DNA of 6,245 bases from UBA2421 sp964641895. GTDB lineage: Bacteria; Planctomycetota; Phycisphaerae; Tepidisphaerales; Tepidisphaeraceae. Made by a program: the position numbers and the translations under genes. Below, in pieces: positions 1 to 5,373 of this stretch. The notes beneath the pieces were generated by a model. The model ran no database searches. It was given only the letters and a program-made list of their open reading frames with translations, and was not told the DNA's origin. The DNA lies in assembly GCA_964641895.1 (NCBI GenBank), contig CAZXLA010000211.1, positions 1 through 6,245 of the forward strand, read 5' to 3'. The first letter of the stretch is position 1; each line of letters begins with the position of its first letter.

Positions 1-74
1 GATTTCTGGTTTCGTCATTCGGATTTGAAGATCATGGTTTCGGTCTGAACCCGAGAACGGATACAAATAGGCCA

Positions 75-620
75 GTGACTACCTCTGCTCATCCGCGTCA
101 TCGCGCCGCATCCTATATCTGGCGGCTCTTGCTTCTCATCCCCGCGCTCGCCGCAACCGGCATCGGCTGGTGGAAATACTCCGACGTCCCGCCCGGGGGA
201 ACCGTCACCGCCGTCAAGCTCACCACCAAACCCGGGCCTGTCGGGCAGGTGCGCGAGGCGTACGACACCGTGAAACCCAGCACGCCCGATTTATATCTCA
301 AAATTTTCGTCCCCGGCCGCGAGGTAAACACGCGCACCTTTACCGATCAACCCATCGGCAACGGCGTGACATGGAACCTGGAGTCGCCCTTCTCGCTGTT
401 GGAAATCAAGAAAGTAGAAGTATGGGACGACGACGCCTTCGGCGATACACAACTCGACAACGTGAACATGGAAGGCTGGTCCGCCGAGGGGCAGACGTTT
501 CGCATCGAGCTGCAAGGGGAACGCCCGCGCCCGCCGGAGTGGGCATTACCATTGGCAAGCGCCGGCGCGACACTCGCGGCGGTGATCTTGCTGCGGTTTG
601 TTTGGGATCAGGTGGTGTAG
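75..620 (+). CDS. Unrecognised small protein with a membrane helix at each end
   Basis: I do not recognise a named family. The 181-residue product has a hydrophobic helix at about residues 15-33, preceded by Arg/His residues, and a second at about 156-176, so a globular segment of about 120 residues lies between two membrane anchors. By the positive-inside rule the N-terminus is probably cytoplasmic and the middle segment is outside it. Residues 71-148 look like a small beta-sandwich: alternating hydrophobic strands (DLYLKIFVPG, WNLESPFSLLEI, KVEVWDDD) and a D-rich turn, D118-D120 and D124. This faintly resembles a calcium-binding C2-like fold, which is inference only. The GTG start at 75 is chosen because the helix follows it, with only a weak AGG three bases upstream. 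The frame is open back to base 3 without an ATG, so a start before the window cannot be excluded. The next gene begins 106 bases downstream on the same strand. Confidence 0.7.
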   Translation: MTTSAHPRHRAASYIWRLLLLIPALAATGIGWWKYSDVPPGGTVTAVKLTTKPGPVGQVREAYDTVKPSTPDLYLKIFVPGREVNTRTFTDQPIGNGVTWNLESPFSLLEIKKVEVWDDDAFGDTQLDNVNMEGWSAEGQTFRIELQGERPRPPEWALPLASAGATLAAVILLRFVWDQVV

Positions 621-658
621 TCAAGCGACCGCGCGACCGCCAAGCAACGCGTTTAAAG

Positions 659-703
659 AAAGCGACGATCAGAGTGCTGTCATGCATTGGTTCGGATCGC
701 TTT
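659..703 (+). terminator. Weak candidate terminator after the first gene
   Basis: AAAGCGA at 659-665 pairs perfectly with TCGCTTT at 697-703, and the right arm runs into a six-T tract at 701-706. An alternative register pairs CGATC (666-670) with GATCG (695-699). The loop of about 30 bases is long for an intrinsic terminator, so the T tract is the main support. If real, it would separate the transcript of the 75-620 gene from the LEPR-XLL gene at 727. Confidence 0.3.
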
Positions 704-726
704 TTTCAAACAGCGTAGGGTCAAAT

Positions 727-1197
727 ATGAAACGCGCTTCTGCCCTGAAACGTGCCGTAGTAGAAACGCTTGAAAATCGCCGGCTGCTGTCGAGTCCGGC
801 GTTTGCGCGAATCACAAGCAGCGGTACGCTTTTGGTTGATTCCACTGACGGCGATGACAACATTGCAGTCTATGTAGAAGACTAAAACAGGCGAACATTG
901 GTGGGGCTCAACGGCGTTTCAATGGCCCTGGATTGGGTCTTTGGTTCGATCAATTTCAAGCGCGTTTACATCGGCGGCGGCGGGAATGACAGCCTCAGCG
1001 GCGGTGGTGGACGCGATACCCTTGACGGCGGGGATGGCAACGACACGCTCGCAGGATCGGCCGGCCGCGACAAGCTCAACGGCGGGCCGGGCATCGACAC
1101 TTTCGAAGCCCGCGACAGCCAGATCGATACCCTCAACGGCGGCGCCGGGCTCGACATTGTGGGCGCGGATAACGATGACGTGTTGATGGAAATTTAG
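727..1197 (+). pseudogene. LEPR-XLL / RTX-repeat calcium-binding surface protein, interrupted by an in-frame TAA
   Basis: ATG at 727 follows AGGG at 717-720 with six bases between. Residues 13-22 read ETLENRRLLS, the LExRxLLS signature placed near the N-terminus of many exported planctomycete proteins. Residues 29-51 (ITSSGTLLVD, DGDDNIAVYV) match the start of a beta-roll domain. A TAA at 883-885 then stops translation after 52 residues. The same frame continues from 886 to a TAG at 1195 and encodes TLVGLNGVSM followed by at least five contiguous RTX nonapeptides, so the two halves form one protein of about 156 codons without any frame change. RTX repeats bind calcium and fold as a parallel beta-roll, usually outside the cell. 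The simplest reading is one nonsense mutation in a formerly intact gene. Alternatives are a base-calling error, or re-initiation at TTG 898 or GTG 901, but that fragment would lack the export signal. Confidence 0.75.
973..1164 (+). repeat. RTX-type glycine/aspartate nonapeptide repeats in the coding frame
   Basis: Five contiguous 27-base units encode GGGGNDSLS (973-999), GGGGRDTLD (1000-1026), GGDGNDTLA (1027-1053), GSAGRDKLN (1054-1080) and GGPGIDTFE (1081-1107). After a degenerate ten-residue segment a further unit, GGAGLDIVG, lies at 1138-1164. The pattern GGxGxDxLx is the classical calcium-binding beta-roll motif of haemolysin-type proteins. The array is short compared with RTX toxins, which suits a small surface protein rather than a toxin. 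Confidence 0.85.
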
Positions 1198-1200
1198 TGA

Positions 1201-1237
1201 CATGGGTTTTCAACCCATGAGAGCCGGTACGCCGGCT
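1201..1237. repeat. Two back-to-back hairpins right after the RTX stop codon
   Basis: CATGGGTT (1201-1208) pairs perfectly with AACCCATG (1212-1219) around a three-base loop. Two bases later AGCCGG (1222-1227) pairs with CCGGCT (1232-1237) around TACG. The first arm starts one base after the double stop TAG-TGA at 1195-1200. No T tract follows on the plus strand, so a classical intrinsic terminator is unlikely. The pair could be a 3' stabilising structure or a copy of a dispersed repeat. A perfect ten-base palindrome, GCGTCGACGC, lies at 1245-1254. Confidence 0.6.
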
Positions 1238-1283
1238 TGCGTAAGCGTCGACGCGATCAAACAATAGCCGATTTCCACTCTTC

Positions 1284-1348
1284 TGTAGCGACGCCCGTCC
1301 CGGGGCGTTCAGTGCCAGCAAGAGTGGCCGACGACGGCCACCGCTACA
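1284..1348. repeat. Composite inverted repeat predicted to fold as a three-way junction
   Basis: Outer arms TGTAGCG (1284-1290) and CGCTACA (1342-1348) are perfect reverse complements. They enclose two hairpins that abut them with no gap: ACGCCC/GGGCGT at 1291-1296 and 1303-1308, and GTGGCCG/CGGCCAC at 1324-1330 and 1335-1341 with an ACGA loop. Only the 15 bases 1309-1323 are unpaired between the hairpins. All arms pair perfectly, which is unlikely by chance. The shape resembles REP/BIME-like or other dispersed intergenic elements. It lies in the gap between two convergent genes. No second full copy occurs in the window. Confidence 0.6.
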
Positions 1349-1416
1349 AGCGAACGAAACTTGCGCTCGATAGTGCGGCCCAAGTAGAACAGAGGACAAC
1401 GAGCGGGGGAAAAGTG

Positions 1417-1452
1417 AACAGGGGCGGCCCTTCTTGGCGGGCCGCCCCTGTT
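1417..1452 (-). terminator. Strong intrinsic terminator of the DUF4394 gene
   Basis: AACAGGGGCGGCCC (1417-1430) and GGGCCGCCCCTGTT (1439-1452) form a perfect 14-bp GC-rich stem with an eight-base loop. On the minus strand it begins 34 bases after the TAA of the DUF4394 gene and is followed by CACTTTTCCC, a short T tract. The plus-strand side has no T tract, so the direction is minus, although a stem this strong may also hinder read-through from the RTX gene. Confidence 0.8.
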
Positions 1453-1486
1453 GAGTCAGGATGCAAATTTAACGCGATCGCAAGAA

Positions 1487-2362
1487 TTACTTGCGACGGC
1501 GGCTGATCAGCCCGCCGACCGCCAAGCCCACGAGGCTAAGCGAAGCCGGTTCGGGAACAACCACGGTGATATCGCGGACGAACAACCCGCCGCCGATCGT
1601 GCCGGTGGTGGTCACGGCCCCGGTCGTCAAGTTGATCGTGCCGAACAGCGCGCTTGCGTTGTTCCAGTGAACGAAGGCCGTGCCGGTGATGCCGGAAATA
1701 TCGAACCCGCTGTAATCACCAAAGTTAACAGCCAGCGGCCCGACGGTGACCATTTCAGCGAAGCCCGGGGCACCCTGATGGCGGTTGAGCGTGTCGCGAA
1801 CCGAGTCAATGGAGAAAAGCGTGGTGCTCGTTGCGCCGGCGACGTTGTTGGTGTAGGCGGAGGCGACGACGTTCGGATCAAGCCCCGCGCCCGAATCGGC
1901 GGCGGCGTAAAACAGGTTGGGGTCAGTAAATGCGACTGCGCCAGTAATCGGGTTCAGCCGCAGATTCTGGTTCGCGTTGCTGTGAACGCGAATGCGATCG
2001 ACGGTCGGGTTGAAATCCATCCCGTACGCCAGGCCGTTAAGCGCCGGGGTGAACGGCCCGCCGACACCGGTGGCCGCGCCCGTGGCGGTGTCGAGCGTGT
2101 AAACACGATTCGAACTGCCCAGCGCGAAAAGCTGGCCCGTTGCCGGGCGGAAATCGATCGCCTGAATAAACTCGTTTGATTGCAAGCCGCCGACGTAGAC
2201 GCCCGTGAGGACGTTATTCGGGGTTGCGGAATCGAAGGTGAACAGATTGTTATCGAACGTGATGCCGTAAACCAGTTCAGCCTTCGCCGATTTGCCGCCC
2301 ACAAGCAATGCAGCGACCGCGACGGCCGAAGCCGCCAATACCTTCAATGAACCCACCAACAT
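1487..2362 (-). CDS. Secreted DUF4394-domain protein with PEP-CTERM sorting signal
   Basis: The 291-residue product begins with a Sec signal peptide: a Lys near the N-terminus, a hydrophobic core at about residues 9-22, and AKA before a likely cleavage after residue 28. Residues 30-267 match the DUF4394 pattern: the opening LVYGITFDNNLFTFDS, repeated phrases such as FRPATGQLFAL and YTLDTATG, then NGLAYGMDFNPTVDRIRV and NQNLRLNPITG. This domain is probably a beta-propeller-like extracellular module; its function is unknown. The C-terminus (269-291) is a full PEP-CTERM tail: VPEP, a hydrophobic helix, then RRRK. Exosortase would cut there and place the protein at the cell surface or in the matrix. 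I chose ATG at 2362 because GGGAG lies seven bases upstream and the signal peptide starts at once. The frame is open back to 2563, but that extension (MQSVRSRG...) is Arg-rich and would bury the signal peptide. It is monocistronic and convergent with the RTX gene. Confidence 0.9.
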   Translation of the reverse strand: MLVGSLKVLAASAVAVAALLVGGKSAKAELVYGITFDNNLFTFDSATPNNVLTGVYVGGLQSNEFIQAIDFRPATGQLFALGSSNRVYTLDTATGAATGVGGPFTPALNGLAYGMDFNPTVDRIRVHSNANQNLRLNPITGAVAFTDPNLFYAAADSGAGLDPNVVASAYTNNVAGATSTTLFSIDSVRDTLNRHQGAPGFAEMVTVGPLAVNFGDYSGFDISGITGTAFVHWNNASALFGTINLTTGAVTTTGTIGGGLFVRDITVVVPEPASLSLVGLAVGGLISRRRK

Positions 2363-2842
2363 AACAATTCTCCCAATCCAAGGCATCTCCCAAAGTGCAG
2401 CCCGGCAGCGCGAGAACGCCCGCGCACGGGATCCATTCAGGAGACACAACCTCAAAGCTTCCTGCGGCCTAGACAACCACGACCAAGCGCAGGAACGACC
2501 GACGCGAGCAGCGCCGGTTCCCAGAGCGATTGCAAGAATGCCACGACTCCGAACCGATTGCAAGCGAATTCTTGTCTATTTTTGATCTTTGTTGAGCGCT
2601 AACAAGGACTTATGGATTGCCCAGTTTAATGTAGCGCCGCTAACTCTCGCATTTATAACTGCTTAGAAAGCGAAACCCCGCGACGATGTGGATCGCCGCG
2701 GGGTTAAAAGTGCGCAGAAAACGCCGAGCTTGCCGGGGCAGGCCGTTGAGCCGCCACCCTTTTAACGCCTTTCATGCGCTGGAACCGCGAGCAAGCTCCC
2801 GGGCTAAACGATCATCAACGACTTGGACAAATTCGGCAAACC
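2363..2842. other. Intergenic gap upstream of DUF4394 and downstream of the EF-G-like gene
   Basis: This 480-base gap holds the 5' region of the DUF4394 gene and the 3' region of the GTPase gene. The Shine-Dalgarno GGGAG (read on the minus strand) lies at 2370-2374. An AT-rich island at about 2565-2672 is the likely promoter zone for the minus-strand DUF4394 gene, which would give a leader of roughly 200-300 bases. I see no confident -35/-10 pair: a TTGTTA-like box near 2606 lacks a good partner. Open frames here have unconvincing composition. The hairpin at 2674-2705 is listed separately. Confidence 0.5.
2674..2705 (-). terminator. Probable terminator of the EF-G-like gene
   Basis: AACCCCGCG (2674-2682) pairs perfectly with CGCGGGGTT (2697-2705). 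After an A/C mismatch the stem continues with CGAT/ATCG (2684-2687 and 2692-2695) around a GTGG loop. On the minus strand the stem is followed by TCGCTTTCT, a modest pyrimidine-rich tail. It lies about 137 bases beyond the TAA of the GTPase gene, which is rather far. On the plus strand it is followed by AAAAG, so the minus direction is favoured. Confidence 0.6.
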
Positions 2843-4885
2843 TTATTCCTCTTCCGCATGCGGCTTATAAGCCTCCACCAGATGCTGCTGCACCTGCGGC
2901 GGGACCGGGTCGTAGTGGCTTAGCTCCATGCTGAAGCTGCCTTGCCCGCCGGTGACGCTCTTGAGCTGGTTTTGATACGTCATTACTTCGGCCAGCGGGG
3001 CTTGGGCTTTTACTGTTGCCATGCCTCCTCCAAGAAAATCCTGGCCCATGATTCGGCCGCGTTTGCCCGAGAGGTCGCCGGTGATGGCACCGAGTTTATC
3101 TTCCGGGCAGGTGACTTCCATGTTGACGATGGGTTCGAGAATGCTCGGGCGTGCTTTCAAGATCGCGTCTCGAAATGCGTGCTTGCCGGCGGTTTTAAAT
3201 GCGATTTCTTTGCTGTCGACCGGGTGATGTTTGCCGTCGTACACCACCACTTTGATGTCTTGCAGCGGATAGCCGGCGACGGCGCCCTGGTCGAGCAGCT
3301 CGCGGACGCCTTTTTCAATCGCGGGCACGAACTGGCCGGGAATGGCGCCGCCGAAGATTTCATCGACGAACTGAAACCCGCTGCCCCGTTCCATCGGTTC
3401 GACGCGCAGGAACACCTCGCCGAACTGCCCGGCCCCGCCGGTTTGTTTTTTGTGGCGGTGATGCCCTTCGGCCACCTGCAGAATGGTTTCGCGATAGGCG
3501 ATTTTGGGGGGCTTGGTATCCACATGCAGCCCGCGGTTGCTCAGGCGTTCGAGCACCAGCCGCAGGTGCAGTTCGCCAATGCCGTTGATCACCACTTCGT
3601 GCGTTTGCGCGTCATTGTGCCATTTGAAAGTCGGATCTTCCTCGATCAGCTTGTGCAATTGCACGCTCATCTTGGTCTCATCGCCGCGGGCTTTGGGGCT
3701 GATGGCCAGGCCGTACATGGGCGTGGGATATTTCAGCGGCTTGCAATGCACGCTGTCCAGTGCGTGATCGTCGTGCAGCACGTCGTTGACATGAATATCT
3801 TCAATCTTCGCCACCGCGCCGATGTCGCCGGAGATAATTTGGGTGGCTTCCCGATGATCTTTCCCCTGCAAGTGAAACACGTGACCGAGCTTGATCGGTT
3901 TCTTGCTGTGACCGATGTAAACCTGTGATTGCCCGGTGATTTTGCCCTGGTGAATGCGGAAAATGGCCAGCTTGCCCACGAACGGGTCGGCGGTGACTTT
4001 GAATACATGAGCCAGCAGCGGGTGATCCTGATCTTCGTGAATGTCGTACTGCCGTTCGTTGTCCCCTTCGCCGGTGAGGAAGGCGGGCATGTTGCCTTCG
4101 AGCGGGCTGGGGAAGTGTTTGACGATGGCATCGAGCAGTTCGGCCACGCCCACGCCGTTTTTGGCGTCGGTGAACAAAATGGGGACGACGTGGGCTTCAT
4201 CCATCGCTTTTTCAAACGGGGCGTGCAACGCAGCGTAATCCGGCTCTTCCCCGCCGAGGTATTTTTCCATCAGGTTTTCATCCATCTCGACGATCTGATC
4301 GAGAATGGCGGCGTGGCAACGCTTGACCGTATCAAAATCACTTTCGCCGGTTGCGCTGAGCAGGCATTCCACCACTGCCTTGCTTTTGCCGGTGGGAAGG
4401 TTGATCGGCAGACATTCGGCCCCGAACGTATCCTGAATGCGCGCGATCAGCGCGGGCAGATTCAGGTCCGGCAGATCAATCTTATTGATGATGATCGCCC
4501 GCGGGAGGTTGCGCTCTTTGGCGGCTTCCATGATGCGCCGGGTGAAGACTTCAATGCCGCTCACCGCGTTCACCACGACCGCCACCGTTTCCACCGCCGG
4601 CAGGCAGGAGATGGCCTGGCCGATGAGATCGGGCGAGCCGGGCGTATCCAGAATGTTGATGCGCTTGCCCAGATGGTCGCAGTGCAGCAGCGCCGAATAA
4701 ATGCTGTGCTTGTGGTCTTTTTCTTCTTTCTCAAAGTCGCTGAAACTGCTTCCGTCGGCGGGCGAGGCCTTTCGGTTCACCGTGCCGGATGCGAAGAGCA
4801 TCGCATCCACCAGCGTGGTTTTGCCACTCGCGCCGTGGCCGGCAATAAGAACATTCCTGATGTCAGCCGTGGTGTAGGAAGGCAT
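2843..4885 (-). CDS. fusA2: EF-G-like translation factor GTPase (EF-G-2 type paralogue)
   Basis: The 680-residue product is full length for the EF-G-2 branch. Domain I has the P-loop GHGASGKT (16-23), switch II DTPGSPD (80-86), NKID (134-137) and AKNGVGV (241-247) near the G5 site. Domain II starts near 288 (HPLLAHVFKVTADPFVGKLA), domain III near 386 (EEDPTF, GIGELHL at 436-442), domain IV near 462 (YRETI, KKQTGGAGQFGEV at 479-491, VVYDGKHHPVDS at 547-558) and domain V near 582 (LEPIVNMEV, GDLSGKRGRIMG), ending in LTGG-like VTGGQGSFSMELSHYDPVP. The EF-G histidine of DTPGH is Ser84, and the usual RGITI of switch I is replaced by KHSI. This matches EF-G paralogues such as Thermus EF-G-2 and mycobacterial FusA2 rather than canonical FusA, whose tufA/rpsG neighbours are absent here. 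Its role is unclear; ribosome binding is likely. ATG 4885 has GGAG eight bases upstream. The symbol is informal; automated pipelines may call it fusA. Confidence 0.92.
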   Translation of the reverse strand: MPSYTTADIRNVLIAGHGASGKTTLVDAMLFASGTVNRKASPADGSSFSDFEKEEKDHKHSIYSALLHCDHLGKRINILDTPGSPDLIGQAISCLPAVETVAVVVNAVSGIEVFTRRIMEAAKERNLPRAIIINKIDLPDLNLPALIARIQDTFGAECLPINLPTGKSKAVVECLLSATGESDFDTVKRCHAAILDQIVEMDENLMEKYLGGEEPDYAALHAPFEKAMDEAHVVPILFTDAKNGVGVAELLDAIVKHFPSPLEGNMPAFLTGEGDNERQYDIHEDQDHPLLAHVFKVTADPFVGKLAIFRIHQGKITGQSQVYIGHSKKPIKLGHVFHLQGKDHREATQIISGDIGAVAKIEDIHVNDVLHDDHALDSVHCKPLKYPTPMYGLAISPKARGDETKMSVQLHKLIEEDPTFKWHNDAQTHEVVINGIGELHLRLVLERLSNRGLHVDTKPPKIAYRETILQVAEGHHRHKKQTGGAGQFGEVFLRVEPMERGSGFQFVDEIFGGAIPGQFVPAIEKGVRELLDQGAVAGYPLQDIKVVVYDGKHHPVDSKEIAFKTAGKHAFRDAILKARPSILEPIVNMEVTCPEDKLGAITGDLSGKRGRIMGQDFLGGGMATVKAQAPLAEVMTYQNQLKSVTGGQGSFSMELSHYDPVPPQVQQHLVEAYKPHAEEE

Positions 4886-4953
4886 GCGATGACTCCGGTA
4901 CTGGCGTCAACTATAGAACCCTCGTTTCACTTACATCGACAGGCAAGACGTGT

Positions 4954-4986
4954 CGACAGACGGCCTGACGCCGCGGCCGTCTGTCG
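4954..4986. repeat. Perfect 12-bp inverted repeat in the GTPase 5' region
   Basis: CGACAGACGGCC (4954-4965) and GGCCGTCTGTCG (4975-4986) pair perfectly around a nine-base loop. It sits 69-101 bases upstream of the GTPase ATG. A further TCGACAG copy lies at 4936-4942. Neither flank has a T tract, so it is not a typical terminator. It could be an operator, a leader structure or an intergenic repeat. Confidence 0.6.
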
Positions 4987-5037
4987 GCGACTGTGTATCG
5001 TAACCATTGGCGCAGCCGAAGGCTAAATCAATCCGTT

Positions 5038-5060
5038 TGAAGTGACGGGGTGAAGTGACG
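5038..5060. repeat. Ten-base direct repeat with 13-base period
   Basis: TGAAGTGACG occurs at 5038-5047 and again at 5051-5060, separated by GGG. It lies in the divergent gap about 155 bases from the GTPase start. Direct repeats of this size can be regulator sites, but a 13-base period does not place both on the same DNA face, so a chance or slippage duplication is equally possible. Confidence 0.45.
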
Positions 5061-5117
5061 ATTAAGCACTTTGTTGTTGACAGGTGTTGTGACGACGGTT
5101 TCGCCCATCCTCGCGCG

Positions 5118-5175
5118 GCGAAGGCGCAAGCGAAGAATAGTGCATTACGGCGCGGAATGTCGCTTGTGCCTTCGC
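5118..5175. repeat. Long 16-bp inverted repeat with one G-T pair
   Basis: Bases 5118-5133 pair with 5160-5175: core GAAGGCGCAAGCGA against TCGCTTGTGCCTTC plus two outer G-C pairs, with a single wobble at 5126/5167. The loop is 26 bases. It lies in the divergent gap with no gene on it, and no T tract follows on either side. It may be a structured RNA, an untranslated leader element or a dispersed repeat copy. Confidence 0.5.
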
Positions 5176-5272
5176 GGTGGCGACGGCGCTTAACCAGCCT
5201 TCTTTGCCGACAATTCGGTTGGATTCGGCCGCATGCTAACCGGCGCCGCAACGGCCTTGCCCGATTTTGCAG

Positions 5273-5295
5273 CGGCGGAATTAATCTTGCCGCCG
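5273..5295. repeat. Short GC inverted repeat upstream of the lipoprotein gene
   Basis: CGGCGG (5273-5278) pairs with CCGCCG (5290-5295) around an eleven-base AT-rich loop, about 80 bases before the lipoprotein start. A NotI-type palindrome, GCGGCCGC, follows at 5321-5328. Both may simply reflect GC-rich sequence. Confidence 0.3.
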
Positions 5296-5373
5296 TCCGA
5301 ATGAGACCGACATCTCTGTTGCGGCCGCTTATTCGTCACCGCTGTCGGGATGCATTCACGTTACGATGCCGGG

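Larger units (their letters stand above)
4886..5373. other. Divergent intergenic gap with several inverted repeats
   Basis: These 488 bases separate the minus-strand GTPase from the plus-strand lipoprotein gene and must hold both promoters. A TATAGT-like -10 for the GTPase lies at 4910-4915 on the minus strand, without a clear -35. The notable contents are hairpins at 4954-4986, 5118-5175 and 5273-5295 and a ten-base direct repeat at 5038-5060. Open frames here give Arg/Cys-rich, low-complexity products with no recognisable domain. I see no tRNA or known riboswitch. Confidence 0.5.

Noticed and set aside
598..726. Upstream extension of the LEPR-XLL frame to a start at 598
   Set aside because: It would overlap the preceding gene and cross the candidate terminator. 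ATG 727 has AGGG at a suitable distance and places the LExRxLLS motif at its usual N-terminal position.
1451..2179. Plus-strand open frame of 242 codons
   Set aside because: It is antisense to the DUF4394/PEP-CTERM gene, overlaps its terminator hairpin, and the product is a low-complexity Arg/Gly/Ala/Asp sequence.
2363..2563. Upstream extension of the DUF4394 frame to an ATG at 2563
   Set aside because: It would place 67 Arg-rich residues before a normal signal peptide. The ATG at 2362 has a good Shine-Dalgarno, GGGAG, at seven bases.
2630..2642. A second TGTAGCG near TAGCG/CGCTA arms, considered as a remnant of the 1284-1348 element
   Set aside because: Only seven bases match the outer arm and the inner hairpins are absent, so chance is sufficient explanation.
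2942..5026. Two long plus-strand open frames (2942-3928 and 3929-5026) in one phase with a single stop between them
   Set aside because: They lie antisense to the clearly conserved EF-G-like gene. Their products are rich in His, Phe, Asp and Ala as expected from the complement of a GC-biased codon pattern, and show no domain.
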